Source: an uncultured Chlorobiaceae bacterium (GTDB taxonomy: Bacteria; Bacteroidota; Chlorobiia; Chlorobiales; Chlorobiaceae). From it: a DNA stretch of 46,159 nt. Below the pieces are notes generated by a model. It saw nothing but the letters and a program-made list of their open reading frames with translations, made no database searches and was not told the origin of the DNA. The position numbers were made by a program, and so were the translations under genes. Shown piece by piece: positions 11,235 to 21,894 of the stretch (its first letter is position 1; the number at the start of each line of letters is the position of its first letter). Where the stretch lies: assembly GCA_903915955.1 (NCBI GenBank), contig CAIWUU010000099.1, positions 1 to 46,159 on the forward strand, written 5' to 3'.

Positions 11235-13121
11235 TTAACCGAAACTTTTTTCTGACATAAGATTTTTGGCGAGCAGCAGATGGAATATCTCCCTGGTCAC
11301 CACAATTGCCGTAAACAAGCTTGCCGATGTTCCGATCATCAGCGTCACGGCAAATCCCTGAATCGGACCAATACCATAGGTATAGAGCAAAAAGGCTGCG
11401 GAGAGGGTTGTTACATGCGAATCAAGAATTGAGGAAAAGGCCCGGTCATAACCCTGCGTAACGGCTGTAAGCACACCTTTTCCTTCAGCAAGCTCTTCTC
11501 GTATACGCTCATAGATCAGCACGTTGGCATCAACAGCCATACCAATGGTGAGCACAATGCCAGCAATACCCGGCAATGAAAGTGATGCGTTAAACCCTGC
11601 AAGGACCGAGAGAACAATCAGGATATTGAGCACAAGCGCTATATCAGCGGCAATGCCTGCTTTCTTGTAGTAGACAAGCATAAAGACTGATACGGCAAAA
11701 AATGCCCAAGCGAGTGACTGTATCCCCGCACGAATATAATCGGCGCCAAGTGATGGCCCGACGCTTCGTTCCTCTGTAATTCTGACAGGCGCGGGAAGCG
11801 CACCGGCTTTCAGCACAATTTCAAGATCTTTTGCCTCCTCAAGACTCTCGATACCGTTGATCACTGAATTGCCGTTGGGAATTTTTGATTGTACCACGGG
11901 AGCGCTATAGACAGCGCCATCAAGCACTATAGCAATACGCTTTCCGATGTTCGCTCCGGTAATACGGGCCCATTTTGATGTCCCTTCCGTGTTCATCGAC
12001 ATCATAACCTCAGGCTGCACACCCTCTGAACCAAAGGTAGCTTTTGCTTCCGTAATGACACCACCTGTCAGCTCCGGCCCCTTTTTGACAAGGTAGATTG
12101 AGTAGAGTTTTTCGCCAGCCTTGCCAAGGTCAGGTTTGGCAGCAAGAAGTAGTTCCGTATCCATTGGCAGCAATGCCTGTATGTCGCTGCGACGCAACAA
12201 TGACAAAACATACTCCCTGGATCGCTCAGCGGTATAGGCTGTTCCATTCTGGGAGATACCCACAACATCATAAAGAGGGTTGGCTGTTGTCGACTTGTTT
12301 GCTGGAGCAGCCAGCCCGGAGGTTGGTAACGACGGGGGCAACGGGGCTGATGTGGCTGTTGCTGATGTCGATGTCGATGTTGAATCCGGCACCGTCCCTT
12401 CCTGTGGAGGAATGCTATTCTGCGCAAGATAAGAGTTTATCCTGTCAAGCGTCCTGACCATCACTTCAGGTTCACGAAGAAGTCTGAATTCCAGTTTAGC
12501 GGTACCTTTTAAAAGATTTCTCACGCGGTTCTCGTCAGAAACACCCGGAAGTTCTATAATAATCTTCCGGCTTCCCTGTGTGGTAATGACCGGTTCAGCA
12601 ACACCATACTGATCGATACGATTACGGATAATCTCCTTGGCACGGCCCAGGGCATCAACCGACTCCTTTTCCAGTTTTGAAACTATCTCCTGATCGCTGT
12701 TGCGAATATCGTAAAAATATCGGCTCAAACGAATATTCTCTCTCCTGAATTCAGCAAGCAGCAGATCAATAACCCTCTCATCGCTCTTTGCGGCATTTGC
12801 TCTCACAGCCTGCATGATGGCAGTAAACTTTGCATCTTTATTCCATGCTTTCTGTTCGAACAGATCAACCTGATCAACCTCCATGACCAGATGCATACCT
12901 CCTCTCAGATCGAGGCCGAGCTTCAGACTCTTTTTGCGGGCATCCTCAATCTCTTCGCGGTGACTCAGTGCATATTTCAGACTATCCTGTGCCGACCCAA
13001 AACTATCGATCTGCCTGGTAAGGGAGTAGTCGCGCCAGGTTGGCCATAAGGACCACAATGACACAAGGGTGACAACAGCAATAAGAAGAAGGTTAAAACG
13101 TTTATTTTTCATTGATGACAT
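11235..13121 (-). CDS. secD: Protein translocase subunit SecD
   Basis: The product (628 residues from the chosen start) has an N-terminal membrane helix, the motif [17 protein letters not shown], the periplasmic P1 domain, and a C-terminal five-helix bundle with [19 protein letters not shown] Ser/Thr/Ala/Pro-rich, low-complexity insertion lies in the middle of the periplasmic part (about 12300-12400), separating two halves of the head domain. The start at 13121 is preferred over the first ATG at 13223 because the intervening residues are not like SecD and the membrane helix directly follows. No strong ribosome binding site is seen at either. SecD works with SecF, encoded next. Confidence 0.93.
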   Translation of the reverse strand: MSSMKNKRFNLLLIAVVTLVSLWSLWPTWRDYSLTRQIDSFGSAQDSLKYALSHREEIEDARKKSLKLGLDLRGGMHLVMEVDQVDLFEQKAWNKDAKFTAIMQAVRANAAKSDERVIDLLLAEFRRENIRLSRYFYDIRNSDQEIVSKLEKESVDALGRAKEIIRNRIDQYGVAEPVITTQGSRKIIIELPGVSDENRVRNLLKGTAKLEFRLLREPEVMVRTLDRINSYLAQNSIPPQEGTVPDSTSTSTSATATSAPLPPSLPTSGLAAPANKSTTANPLYDVVGISQNGTAYTAERSREYVLSLLRRSDIQALLPMDTELLLAAKPDLGKAGEKLYSIYLVKKGPELTGGVITEAKATFGSEGVQPEVMMSMNTEGTSKWARITGANIGKRIAIVLDGAVYSAPVVQSKIPNGNSVINGIESLEEAKDLEIVLKAGALPAPVRITEERSVGPSLGADYIRAGIQSLAWAFFAVSVFMLVYYKKAGIAADIALVLNILIVLSVLAGFNASLSLPGIAGIVLTIGMAVDANVLIYERIREELAEGKGVLTAVTQGYDRAFSSILDSHVTTLSAAFLLYTYGIGPIQGFAVTLMIGTSASLFTAIVVTREIFHLLLAKNLMSEKSFG

Positions 13122-13228
13122 CGCGTTTCGCTCGAAAGAAATACTTGTGCCAAAATATAAACCGGGGTATTGATTAGCTAACAATCTGCATCCAGCAGAA
13201 AACAATAGAAATAATGGCCGCATAACAC

Positions 13229-13257
13229 AAAAAGCCCAACATACTGTCGAGCTTTTT
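13229..13257 (-). terminator. Candidate rho-independent terminator after fccB
   Basis: On the minus strand, AAAAAGC is followed 15 bases later by GCTTTTT, just downstream of the fccB stop. The stem is short and A/T-rich, with one extra G:C pair possible inside, so it is only a fair candidate. It separates the sox/fcc unit from secD. Confidence 0.4.
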
Positions 13258-13285
13258 GCATTGGAACGTACAATATAATAGTGTT

Positions 13286-14578
13286 TTACCCCCAGGTATC
13301 CAGAGAGATATTCTGATACCAGCCTTGAGCAAACATTGCTTCCTGACTAAGGTGGTTGTCATCGGCATCGATGGGGGTGATACCACCAGCATCCTTGATT
13401 TCCACAATTCCCTCAGCAGCAAGCCTGTAAACGCCGGCAACTGAAATACCATAGTTTTCAGCAAGCAGGCTATAGCAGGTGTTGACCAGAGAAGGAGCCG
13501 CAGGAACCTTGCCCTGAAACAGTCTGACAATGGCGGCAGCAGCCACTTTCCCCTGACTGCTCGCAGCAAATCCTGATTTTGGCATAGCCCCGGCAGCAGA
13601 TGCGTCACCAATCACATGAATTCCTGGGTGCAGGGTTGATTCAAAGGAGACAGGATTGATAGGGCACCATCCCGTCGCATCAGTAAGACCAGCATCAAAC
13701 GCTATTTTACCGGCTTTCTGTGCAGGAATGAGATTGATGACATCCCCTTTTTCAACTCCGAATTCGGTCGTAACCGTCATGGCTGTGGCATCAACCTTGG
13801 TAATCTTTCCACCCATTACATTAGAGCGCCACTCAATCATTCCTGGATAAAGCCGCTCCCATCCTTTCTTGAATAACCCCTGTTTGGAGAACTTATCCTT
13901 TGCATCAAAAATGATAACTTTCGACAGTGGCTTGCTTGCCTTGAGATAAGCCGCAATGAGACTGGCCCGTTCGTACGGCCCTGGAGGACATCTGAATGGA
14001 TTGGCTGGAGGACAGATGAAGACCCTCCCTCCATCTTTCATGTCAAGGAGCTGTTTATGCAGCAGAATTGTCTGCGATCCAGCCTGCCAGGCGTGAGGCA
14101 TTTGAGTGTTCGCAACGGCTTCACTATAACCCTCAAGAAAATCCCATTTGAAATCAACACCGGGAGAAACGATCAGTCGATCATAAGCCAGTGCCTTACC
14201 GCTTTTCAGTTTGACCGTATTTTTAGCTATATCAATCTCGGTAACGACATCTGCGACAATGTTGACCTGATATTTACTCTGAAGTACTGCATACGTTTGG
14301 GCAATATCATCCATGCTCTTCAATCCGCCGAGAACCCAGTTGCTGAATGGACAGGTGTAATACACCGCTTTTGGCTCAACGAGAGTAACCTGAATGGATG
14401 GGTCCAGCTTTCTCAGATATTTGGCTGCCGACGCCCCTCCGAAACCACCTCCAATGACCACAACTCTTTTGGTAGAGGCAAACGCACTTTGCGAGTTACC
14501 AAAAAGACCAAGCGCCGAACCCGCAACACCCGACAGGAGCAGCTTATTAAAATCCCTGCGTGACAGTTTACCATTCAT
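13286..14578 (-). CDS. fccB: Flavocytochrome c sulfide dehydrogenase, flavoprotein subunit
   Basis: The 430-residue flavoprotein oxidises sulfide in the periplasm and passes electrons to the FccA cytochrome. A twin-arginine signal (SRRDF, residues 6-10) with a hydrophobic stretch precedes the dinucleotide fold [14 protein letters not shown] (39-52). C76 in YYTCPFSN fits the cysteine that binds FAD covalently in this family. C197 ([11 protein letters not shown]) and C368 (NTCYS) fit the redox-active disulfide pair known from the purple sulfur bacterial enzyme. The C-terminal FCSD domain follows. The start at 14578 is used because AGGAG lies seven bases upstream; the first ATG at 14584 would be too close to it. 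It is the last gene of soxYZ-fccAB, 14 bases after fccA. Confidence 0.95.
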   Translation of the reverse strand: MNGKLSRRDFNKLLLSGVAGSALGLFGNSQSAFASTKRVVVIGGGFGGASAAKYLRKLDPSIQVTLVEPKAVYYTCPFSNWVLGGLKSMDDIAQTYAVLQSKYQVNIVADVVTEIDIAKNTVKLKSGKALAYDRLIVSPGVDFKWDFLEGYSEAVANTQMPHAWQAGSQTILLHKQLLDMKDGGRVFICPPANPFRCPPGPYERASLIAAYLKASKPLSKVIIFDAKDKFSKQGLFKKGWERLYPGMIEWRSNVMGGKITKVDATAMTVTTEFGVEKGDVINLIPAQKAGKIAFDAGLTDATGWCPINPVSFESTLHPGIHVIGDASAAGAMPKSGFAASSQGKVAAAAIVRLFQGKVPAAPSLVNTCYSLLAENYGISVAGVYRLAAEGIVEIKDAGGITPIDADDNHLSQEAMFAQGWYQNISLDTWG

Positions 14579-14592
14579 AATCATTCTCCTGC

Positions 14593-14976
14593 TTATTTAG
14601 TGTTGTGCGAGACCGTTCCAAAATACTCAGCAATCAACTTCAATTCGTCATCGGTATAGCCTTTGGCATGACGAGACATAACCGTTGATGGGCGAGCGCC
14701 TGTTTTGAATCCTTTCAATGCCGTTTCGATATCCTCTGCAGAAAAGCCATTAATCGAAGGAATTATTCCGGCACTCTTTCCATCCGTACCATGACACGAT
14801 GCACAGGAAAGTGCAAGAATCTGACCGCGGGGACTGGATTCCAACTTTGGTGCAGGTAGCTGTTTGGCTGACTTGGTGCTTGCGCTGCTATCCACAGGCA
14901 ACATACTGCTGCCCGCAGAAATAACCGTAAAAAAGAGTGCACATATCGTCAGCCGTATTTCTTGTTTTACCGCCAT
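14593..14976 (-). CDS. fccA: Flavocytochrome c sulfide dehydrogenase, monohaem cytochrome c subunit
   Basis: The 127-residue protein has a signal peptide (hydrophobic residues 8-22), then a single CASCHG haem site (C58, C61, H62). M100 in RPSTVM is the likely distal haem ligand, as in class I cytochromes of this size. It accepts electrons from FccB in the periplasm. It is the monohaem type found in green sulfur bacteria, not the dihaem subunit of purple sulfur bacteria. The start at 14976 is preferred because GGAGG lies about eight bases upstream; an in-frame ATG at 14991 contains that site itself. It lies directly before fccB and 75 bases after soxZ. Confidence 0.9.
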   Translation of the reverse strand: MAVKQEIRLTICALFFTVISAGSSMLPVDSSASTKSAKQLPAPKLESSPRGQILALSCASCHGTDGKSAGIIPSINGFSAEDIETALKGFKTGARPSTVMSRHAKGYTDDELKLIAEYFGTVSHNTK

Positions 14977-15051
14977 AACGTATTCCTCCATAGTTATTTA
15001 TAAAAATGACATTAAACTATCAGACAACAAACCGTTAAATGAGAGTAGCCT

Positions 15052-15360
15052 CTATTGAACAACAGCTTCTGCTGTAAACAGCTCATTTCGATTATCAAAA
15101 AAGGTAACGTTCAAAACATCACCTTTTTTTCCTTGAAAACGAATCTGTAAAAATGGGTCGGTGGAAACTGAAGGGCCAAGCTCAATATCCAGAAGAGCAG
15201 CTCCATTAACCTTTACTGAACCCTCCCTTACGAAATGAGCAGGAACAACAATACCCAACTCATCTTTCCGCGTACCGGACTCATTTGGATGGGGAATGAT
15301 AATCTTAACCTGTACAATACCGCTCTCTTCCCTTGCAAGAATTCTTACAATGCCACTCAT
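15052..15360 (-). CDS. soxZ: Sulfur-oxidation carrier subunit SoxZ
   Basis: The 102-residue protein has the all-beta layout of SoxZ. Family segments are VKIIIPHPNESGTRKD near the start, IVVPAHFVREGSVKVNG in the middle and a final FFDNRNELFTAEAVV. It has no signal peptide, as usual: SoxZ is exported with SoxY by the Tat route. SoxYZ carries sulfur intermediates on a SoxY cysteine. The gene follows soxY after 81 bases and precedes fccA on the same strand. The other Sox proteins (SoxXA, SoxB) are not in this window. Confidence 0.92.
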   Translation of the reverse strand: MSGIVRILAREESGIVQVKIIIPHPNESGTRKDELGIVVPAHFVREGSVKVNGAALLDIELGPSVSTDPFLQIRFQGKKGDVLNVTFFDNRNELFTAEAVVQ

Positions 15361-15441
15361 TGATGTATAGATGATATATATAAAATATTTAGGAAATGTA
15401 TTTTACCCGTCGCAAACGGAGGTAAGGCAACCCTGAGAGCT

Positions 15442-15879
15442 TCAACAGGCCTGAGCCAATACATCGACATGTACAGAAGTCATAAAATAATCTCCTCCTT
15501 CCCTGACAACAGCATAAAGCGCTGAACTTTCTTTCATCTTGACGTTCAGGGAAAACCAGGGCAGAGCATTGCCCTTCAAAGTGCACTTGAACACAAGAGG
15601 AGTAATATTCTTTTCCACAAAAAGATAGATCTCTTCACCCTTTAAGGATGAAATAACTTGAACAGGTACCGCAGAGCCATCAGCGGCTACAGGTGGAGCG
15701 ACAATTGTAATTTTATCTGATCTGACCGGTTCTCTCGCCCCGAATGCGCTCACAAAAGCCTGCTCTATTGTGCAGCGTTGAAAGTTTTTTTCCCTCCAGC
15801 CTGCGAGCAGGCTGGAGGGCCATATTGAGAGATAAGCCGAAAAAATTGCGCCTGTTGTAAAAAATTGCCTTCTTCTCAT
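15442..15879 (-). CDS. soxY: SoxY-like sulfur carrier protein ending at its terminal cysteine
   Basis: The 145-residue protein starts with RRRQFF and a hydrophobic stretch, consistent with a Tat signal. It continues with a SoxY domain: TIEQAFVSAFG, then KITIVAPPVAADGSAVPVQV, then IYLFVEKNITPLVFKCTL. The usual SoxY C-terminus carries the sulfur-binding cysteine followed by a short Gly-rich tail (GGCGG or C-x-x-GG). Here the frame ends VLAQAC-stop at 15442, so the cysteine (C145) is the last residue. Two more cysteines (C36 and one near residue 98) are present. A 13-bp palindrome lies inside the signal-peptide coding part. First gene of a likely soxYZ-fccAB operon. Whether it carries sulfur in the usual way is open. 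Confidence 0.82.
   Translation of the reverse strand: MRRRQFFTTGAIFSAYLSIWPSSLLAGWREKNFQRCTIEQAFVSAFGAREPVRSDKITIVAPPVAADGSAVPVQVISSLKGEEIYLFVEKNITPLVFKCTLKGNALPWFSLNVKMKESSALYAVVREGGDYFMTSVHVDVLAQAC
15792..15819. repeat. Perfect 13-bp inverted repeat inside soxY
   Basis: CCCTCCAGCCTGC and its exact reverse complement are separated by only GA. The hairpin is G/C-rich and stands out from its A/T-richer surroundings. It encodes the end of the SoxY signal peptide (SSLLAGW). On the minus strand it is followed by an A-run rather than a T-run, so it is not a standard terminator for soxY transcription. Confidence 0.85.
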
Positions 15880-16122
15880 AAATTATAACCAATGATATGA
15901 TATGCAACAGCACCTCGCGGAGGAGAGAATATAAACTCCATTCTCACGCAGTTTAATAAATTCATAGCATTATTGCAACGTCCACGCATAAATACGCCAC
16001 AAATACACCAAGTTATTTATTTGATCAATTCAGAGAGATGCCGAATAGTTCCTCTGGATATCAGGAAGAAAATGGCAATTATGTGTATCTTGGATTTCAA
16101 AAATAGTAATTCAATTTATTAT

Positions 16123-16138
16123 TGTTTCACGTGAAACA
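16123..16138. other. parS site (ParB-binding palindrome) upstream of mnmG
   Basis: TGTTTCACGTGAAACA is a perfect 16-bp palindrome identical to the standard bacterial chromosomal parS sequence. It lies 12 bases before the mnmG start, about 10 kb from the likely oriC, where parS sites are expected. Confidence 0.9.
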
Positions 16139-16149
16139 ATCTTTGCTCC

Positions 16150-18015
16150 ATGTATGATATTATAGTTGTTGGCGCTGGGCATGCAGGATGTGAAGCTGCG
16201 CTCGCAGCGGCGCGAATGGGCTCTTCTTGCCTTCTGATCTCTTCGGACCTGACAGCAATAGCCAGAATGTCTTGCAACCCGGCTATTGGGGGGGTGGCAA
16301 AGGGGCAGATAACCCGAGAAATAGATGCCCTTGGGGGCGAAATGGCAAAGGCTATAGATGCCACAGGCATACAATTCAGGATGCTGAACAGAAGCAAAGG
16401 CCCCGCTATGCACTCTCCAAGAGCCCAGGCTGACCGCACGCAATACTCACTCTACATGCGGAGAGTTATTGAAAGGGAGAAGAATATTGATCTTCTCCAG
16501 GATTCGGTGACTGGCATTGAGTGCTCAGCGGGCTCATTCTCGCATGTTATACTTTCATCAGGGAAAACCATAAAAGCAGAAGCTGCGGTACTTACCTGTG
16601 GAACATTCTTGAACGGCTTGATCCACATCGGCATGAACCACTATGCGGGCGGCAGAACTATTGCTGAGCCCCCGGTATACGGCCTGACTGAGAGTCTCAG
16701 CACTTACGGATTCAAGGCGGGGAGACTCAAAACAGGCACACCGCCTCGTATTGATGGGCGTAGTGTTGACTATTCAATAACGGAAGAGCAACATGGAGAT
16801 GATGATTCAGTAACATTTTCTTTCGAAACGAAGACCCTCTACAAGCGCCCTCAGATAAGCTGCTTTGTAACAAAAACAACAGCAGAAACTCATGATATAC
16901 TGAAAAAGGGGTTTTCCCGCTCACCGCTGTTTACCGGGAAAGTAAAAGGAGTCGGACCAAGATATTGTCCATCTATTGAAGATAAAATCTGCCGTTTTCC
17001 GGAAAAACAGAGTCATCACATATTTCTGGAACCGGAAGGATTTGATACCAATGAGATGTATGTCAATGGTTTTTCAACATCACTCCCTGAAGAGATTCAA
17101 TTGGAAGGCCTCTGCTCTATCCCTGGACTCAGCGATGTAAAAATGATTCGCCCGGGCTATGCAATAGAATATGATTACTTTTTTCCGCATCAAATACAAC
17201 GGACTCTAGAAACAAAACTAATCTCTGGCCTCTACTTTGCTGGACAAATCAATGGGACATCTGGATATGAAGAGGCTGCCGCACAAGGACTCATGGCTGG
17301 TATTAATGCCTCACTTAAAAGACAGAAACGTTCGCCCCTTCTTCTAAAACGATCTGAGGCCTATATCGGAGTGCTCATTGATGACCTTATAACAAAAGAA
17401 ACAAACGAACCATACAGGATGTTCACCTCTTCGGCTGAACATCGACTTATGCTTCGTCATGACAATGCCGATCTCCGACTGCAGCACTTTGGCTCCATGA
17501 CAGGCTTGGTTAAAGAGATAATTACAGAGAGATGTAAAGAAAAGATTCAATGTATAAATGATCTAAAGCAGCTTTTAGTAACCACAAAGCTGCAAGCATC
17601 AGAAATAAATGCTCTGCTCTCACCGCTTGACTATCCCTCTGTTAATGCCTCTCAAAGTGCATCAAGCCTCCTGAAAAGACCAGGAGTTCATTTAAGCATG
17701 CTGCTGGAGTCATCAGTTTCTTTGATGAGTGCAGTGAATGCAATCAGCAGTGACCACTTCGTCTATGAGCAAGTTGAGATCGATCTGAAATATGAAGGTT
17801 ATCTGAAACGTGACCTCCTTATGGCTGAAAGAATTTTGCGACTGGAAGCACATCACATACCCGTTCATTTCAAATACGATACTGTTGCAGGCCTTTCAAG
17901 TGAAGCAAGGGAGAAACTTGTAAAGCATCAGCCTGAAACTATTGGCCAAGCATCGAGGATACTTGGCGTATCACCTTCAGATGTATCCGTCCTCATGATA
18001 CATCTCGGTCGATAA
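16150..18015 (+). CDS. mnmG: tRNA uridine-5-carboxymethylaminomethyl modification enzyme MnmG
   Basis: The 621-residue protein (also called GidA) works with MnmE to modify U34 of certain tRNAs, using FAD and NADH. The FAD-binding fold starts at residue 4 ([20 protein letters not shown]). The family blocks [46 protein letters not shown] and [17 protein letters not shown] are all present, as is the C-terminal helical domain. Length is normal. The gene sits between two parS palindromes on the plus strand, with no mnmE or rsmG next to it in this window. Confidence 0.97.
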   Translation: MYDIIVVGAGHAGCEAALAAARMGSSCLLISSDLTAIARMSCNPAIGGVAKGQITREIDALGGEMAKAIDATGIQFRMLNRSKGPAMHSPRAQADRTQYSLYMRRVIEREKNIDLLQDSVTGIECSAGSFSHVILSSGKTIKAEAAVLTCGTFLNGLIHIGMNHYAGGRTIAEPPVYGLTESLSTYGFKAGRLKTGTPPRIDGRSVDYSITEEQHGDDDSVTFSFETKTLYKRPQISCFVTKTTAETHDILKKGFSRSPLFTGKVKGVGPRYCPSIEDKICRFPEKQSHHIFLEPEGFDTNEMYVNGFSTSLPEEIQLEGLCSIPGLSDVKMIRPGYAIEYDYFFPHQIQRTLETKLISGLYFAGQINGTSGYEEAAAQGLMAGINASLKRQKRSPLLLKRSEAYIGVLIDDLITKETNEPYRMFTSSAEHRLMLRHDNADLRLQHFGSMTGLVKEIITERCKEKIQCINDLKQLLVTTKLQASEINALLSPLDYPSVNASQSASSLLKRPGVHLSMLLESSVSLMSAVNAISSDHFVYEQVEIDLKYEGYLKRDLLMAERILRLEAHHIPVHFKYDTVAGLSSEAREKLVKHQPETIGQASRILGVSPSDVSVLMIHLGR

Positions 18016-18026
18016 TCGTATCATAA

Positions 18027-18040
18027 GTTTCACGTGAAAC
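18027..18040. other. Second parS-like palindrome downstream of mnmG
   Basis: GTTTCACGTGAAAC is a perfect 14-bp palindrome and equals the inner 14 bases of the standard parS site; the two outer bases differ. It lies 12 bases after the mnmG stop and 45 bases before the polymerase start. Confidence 0.8.
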
Positions 18041-18084
18041 GTATATTGTCCAATAAGCCGTGCAAGAATTTTTAAAAAGCAATC

Positions 18085-20487
18085 ATGGATAGCTTTATTA
18101 ATGACGTTGTCAATAATGACCTTTTATTTGGGAAGGATAAAGAGGAGTGCATCGTCGGAGCATATCAACTTTCAGATACTCATATAAGAGTATTTAATCG
18201 AAAAGATGGGGTGGTTCAAAGTCACGATGAACTGTTTTACCCCTTTTTTTTTGCTTCTGACGGTGCCCTTCTTGATGGGTTTATTCCTGAAGACAAAGAA
18301 AAGTTCTGGCTTGTAACGCTTGGAGGATCAAACTATTATCAATGTCTCGCCATTTTCAGGAACTGGAGAAATCAAAGGGCTGCGATTGAGCACATCAATA
18401 AAAAAAGAGATGGCGAGCCAATAAAGAGTGGAAAAATAAACCTCCCTTACGAGAGCAACTCATTGATCTATAACAAAGGTGATGCTGTCACACAATACCT
18501 GCTTCAGAGTGGGAAAACCCTTTTTAAGGGGATGATATTTGATGAGCTCTATCGCATGCAGCTTGATATTGAGACCAATTTTGATCCGGCAAAAAAGGGG
18601 AACGGATTTGGTGAAGATGAGATAATTATTGTCTCATTAAGTGATAGCAGAGGGTGGGAATCCGTTCTACATGCAAAAACGCAAGGCGAAAAAAAGCTGC
18701 TGGAAGAGCTGATCTCCCTGATTATTGTAATGGACCCCGATGTTATCGAGGGACACAACGTCTTCAGTTTCGATCTACCATATCTCCAGCGGAGATGTGA
18801 AATGCATAATATTCCATTTGCAATAGGACGAAATGGAATGCTGCCTAAAACATACCCTGCAAGTATTCGATTTGCAGAGAGAACCATTGATTACCCATAC
18901 TTTGATGTTCCAGGAAGACATGTCATTGATACACTTTTTCTTGTTCAGAGTTATGATATTTCAAAACGATCAATACAGAGTTATGGGCTTAAATCTGTTG
19001 CAAAGCATTTCGGATTTGCATCACCTGATCGTACGTATGTTGATTACAATGATATTGCTACCCTTTGGGTAAATAATCATGAAAAACTGCTTGCCTATGC
19101 ACTTGATGATGTCCGCGAAACAAGAGCTCTGGCCTCACTTCTTTCAGGGAGCAATTTCTACCTGACACAAATGCTGCCATACACCTATGCTATGACGGCA
19201 CGCATTGGACAAGCTGCAAAAATTGAAGTGCTGATAGTAAGGGAATATCTCCGTCATAAACAATCAATCCCAAAACCTACATCAGGTCAACAGAGCTCAG
19301 GTGGCTATACCGAAGTATTTCTTAAGGGAGTTCTGGGGCCAATTGTCTATGCTGATGTAGAGTCCCTCTACCCTTCAATTATGCTTTCCTACAATATCTG
19401 CCCAAAAAGTGATGAACTAAAGGTATTCCCTGAGGTTCTGAACGATCTGAAAGAGCTGCGTTTCAAGGCAAAGAAAAGGTCTCACAAAGAGAAAGGTCTC
19501 GGCAATAACTCGCTCGCCAACAATTTTGATGCCATGCAAAGCTCATTCAAAATTCTCATTAATGCCATGTACGGATACCTTGGCTATAACGGTGGGATTT
19601 TTAATGATTTTATTGAGGCTGACAAGGTGACCTCAACAGGACAAAGTCTGGCAAGAAAAATGATTACTGAATTTGAGTCAAGAGGGTGCAAAATCATAGA
19701 GGTGGATACTGATGGTATTCTCTTTGTTCCTCCTCCAGAGATTTCAACAGAAGAAGAGGAAAGGAAGCTGGTTGAAACAGTTTCATCGGTAATGCCACAA
19801 GGAATAAATATTGGATATGATGGTCGTTTCAAAAAAATGATCTCCTACATGAAAAAGAATTATGCCCTTCTCAGCTATGATGGTGTCATGACCCTGAAAG
19901 GATCGTCACTGACCAGCAGAAGTGGTGAAAAGTTTGGGAAGGAGTTCGTCCGAAGAGGATTTGAAACCCTTTTAACTGAAGATATTACAGGACTACATAG
20001 TCTGTTTACAGAATACAAAAACAAGATTTTGAACCATAAACTTGATGTGACGGACTTTTCCAGAACAGAAAGCTTGAAAAACTCAATTGAACAATATCTG
20101 GAAGATGTGAAAACAGGCAAACGATCGAAAGCAATTACTTATGAAATTGCCATAAAGTCTCGAATGCGCATCACTAAGGGAGACAGGATAACCTATTACG
20201 TCACAGGAAGTGGTGGGGTATCATCATCATGGGATCGCGGAAAACTTGCTTCAGAATGGAATAAAGAAAAGCCTGATGAAAACACACATTTTTACCTAAA
20301 ACGGCTGGATGAACATTGTCAGAAATTTTTACCATTTTTTAAACCGCAAGACTACAGCACCATATTCTCATCTGATACTCTTTTCTCTTTTTCTCCTGAA
20401 GGAATAGAGCTTCAGAAAGAGATAAGACATACTGAAACAACTTCTATAAATGAAGATTTATTATTACAATTGAAAAAAGTTACTTGA
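18085..20487 (+). CDS. Family-B DNA polymerase (Pol II-like)
   Basis: The 800-residue protein has a proofreading exonuclease domain with D161/E163 in QLDIETNF (Exo I), [14 protein letters not shown] (Exo II) and [10 protein letters not shown] near 338-347 (Exo III). The polymerase domain shows motif [15 protein letters not shown] (D424), motif [15 protein letters not shown], and motif C, EVDTDGI (D541/D543). All expected catalytic residues are therefore present. Family-B enzymes in bacteria usually act in repair or lesion restart as Pol II. The C-terminal region after about residue 600 does not match anything I recognise. No obvious ribosome binding site precedes the ATG. Upstream is mnmG with a parS site between; downstream is a flavodiiron gene. 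Confidence 0.93.
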   Translation: MDSFINDVVNNDLLFGKDKEECIVGAYQLSDTHIRVFNRKDGVVQSHDELFYPFFFASDGALLDGFIPEDKEKFWLVTLGGSNYYQCLAIFRNWRNQRAAIEHINKKRDGEPIKSGKINLPYESNSLIYNKGDAVTQYLLQSGKTLFKGMIFDELYRMQLDIETNFDPAKKGNGFGEDEIIIVSLSDSRGWESVLHAKTQGEKKLLEELISLIIVMDPDVIEGHNVFSFDLPYLQRRCEMHNIPFAIGRNGMLPKTYPASIRFAERTIDYPYFDVPGRHVIDTLFLVQSYDISKRSIQSYGLKSVAKHFGFASPDRTYVDYNDIATLWVNNHEKLLAYALDDVRETRALASLLSGSNFYLTQMLPYTYAMTARIGQAAKIEVLIVREYLRHKQSIPKPTSGQQSSGGYTEVFLKGVLGPIVYADVESLYPSIMLSYNICPKSDELKVFPEVLNDLKELRFKAKKRSHKEKGLGNNSLANNFDAMQSSFKILINAMYGYLGYNGGIFNDFIEADKVTSTGQSLARKMITEFESRGCKIIEVDTDGILFVPPPEISTEEEERKLVETVSSVMPQGINIGYDGRFKKMISYMKKNYALLSYDGVMTLKGSSLTSRSGEKFGKEFVRRGFETLLTEDITGLHSLFTEYKNKILNHKLDVTDFSRTESLKNSIEQYLEDVKTGKRSKAITYEIAIKSRMRITKGDRITYYVTGSGGVSSSWDRGKLASEWNKEKPDENTHFYLKRLDEHCQKFLPFFKPQDYSTIFSSDTLFSFSPEGIELQKEIRHTETTSINEDLLLQLKKVT

Positions 20488-20622
20488 TTATCAAAAAGCG
20501 AGATAATGGTTCCAATGTTTCTCTGAGTTTTTGTATTTCATTTCATCCATAGGGAACTCTATAGTATATTCCCATGTAGTGATATTGTAACCATTTTATT
20601 TTTAATCAATTCACAAATCAAT

Positions 20623-21846
20623 ATGATCGATAATAAAGTACTTCCAATTACAGATGACGTCAGTTGGATTGGTGTTCTTGATCCAGGCCTCATAACCTTT
20701 GACATTGTCATGGAGACGAAATATGGAACAACCTATAATTCCTATTTCATCAATGCCGAAAAAAAAACAATTATTGAGACAACAAAGGAAAAATTCTGGC
20801 CGGAATATCTTGCTAAAATAAAACAAGTTACTGACCCGTATGAGATAGAGTATATTATCGTTGACCACACCGAGCCCGACCATTCAGGAAATATGAAGAA
20901 TCTGCTCGCCGTAGCGCCGAACGCTACTGTAGTAGGCAGTGGTAATGCCATCAAGTTTCTTCGTGATCAGACAGGTCATGACTTCAAGTCACTCGTCGTA
21001 AAAACAGGAGATACACTTAGCCTTGGCAATAAAACCCTTCATTTTATCAATGCTCCAAACCTTCACTGGCCGGACACCATCTATACATGGCTTGAAGAGG
21101 ATAGAGTTCTCTTTACCTGTGACTCTTTTGGATCACACTTCTGCAATGAGGCCATGTATGATGATGTTGTCGGCGATTTTGACAACTCTTTCACCTACTA
21201 TTTCGACTCCATTCTGAAGCCATTCAGCAAATATATGCTGCAGGCCATTGAGAAAATCAGCTCACTTGACATTAAAGTAATATGCCCCGGCCACGGCCCA
21301 ATACTGAGATCACACTGGAAAAAATATGTCGAACTCTCATTTCAATATGCAAATACTGCTATTGCCCTTCCAAATGAAAAGAATATCCTGATTGCCTACG
21401 TCTCAGCTTATGAAAACACAACGTTAATGGCAGAAAAAATTGCTGAAGCGCTTCGAGAAGTCTGTGACTTCCAGGTTACTATCTGTGATGTTGAGAACAT
21501 CAGTGCAACAGATCTTGAAGAAAAAATTGCCCATTGTACAGGTATCATTGTGGGATCACCAACCATCAATCAAAATATCTTGCCACAGATATACAATCTT
21601 TTCGCAACTATTAACCCGATACGAGACAAAGGTAAGCTGGCAGCAGCATTTGGTTCCTATGGATGGAGTGGCGAAGCTTCTAAAATGATTGAAAGTAACT
21701 TTACCATGCTCAAACTGAAAGTATTTGAGCAGAACCTTATGGTAAAATTCAAACCTCATGAACCTGAGTTCGACAGATGTTATGCTTTCGGAAAGGCTTT
21801 TGCAGAAAAAATGGTTGAAATGTACAACCTCAGTTGTCCACTCTGA
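20623..21846 (+). CDS. FprA-type flavodiiron protein (A-type flavoprotein)
   Basis: The 407-residue cytoplasmic protein reduces O2 to water (and in some members NO to N2O), which protects strict anaerobes. The N-terminal metallo-beta-lactamase-like domain carries the diiron ligands: H82, E84, D86 and H87 in [11 protein letters not shown]148 in NLHWPD, D167 in CDSFGSH, and H224 in CPGHGP. The C-terminal flavodoxin domain (about residues 255-400) begins [12 protein letters not shown] and has [15 protein letters not shown] and [12 protein letters not shown]. No rubredoxin fusion is present, so an external electron donor is needed. A clear terminator follows the gene. Confidence 0.94.
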   Translation: MIDNKVLPITDDVSWIGVLDPGLITFDIVMETKYGTTYNSYFINAEKKTIIETTKEKFWPEYLAKIKQVTDPYEIEYIIVDHTEPDHSGNMKNLLAVAPNATVVGSGNAIKFLRDQTGHDFKSLVVKTGDTLSLGNKTLHFINAPNLHWPDTIYTWLEEDRVLFTCDSFGSHFCNEAMYDDVVGDFDNSFTYYFDSILKPFSKYMLQAIEKISSLDIKVICPGHGPILRSHWKKYVELSFQYANTAIALPNEKNILIAYVSAYENTTLMAEKIAEALREVCDFQVTICDVENISATDLEEKIAHCTGIIVGSPTINQNILPQIYNLFATINPIRDKGKLAAAFGSYGWSGEASKMIESNFTMLKLKVFEQNLMVKFKPHEPEFDRCYAFGKAFAEKMVEMYNLSCPL

Positions 21847-21865
21847 GAATAATAATATCGAAAAG

Positions 21866-21894
21866 AGCCGTAGTTATATAATTACGGCTTTTTT
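21866..21894. terminator. Bidirectional rho-independent terminator
   Basis: AGCCGTAGTTAT and ATAATTACGGCT pair (one G:T) with almost no loop, flanked by an A-run on the left and a T-run on the right. It can end both the flavodiiron transcript (plus) and the dnaA-dnaN-recF-DUF721 transcript (minus), whose last stop codon lies at its edge. Confidence 0.85.

Noticed and set aside
15884-15890. TATAAT just before the soxY start codon
   Set aside because: It would place the transcription start inside the first codons and no -35 at normal spacing is seen, so it is probably chance.
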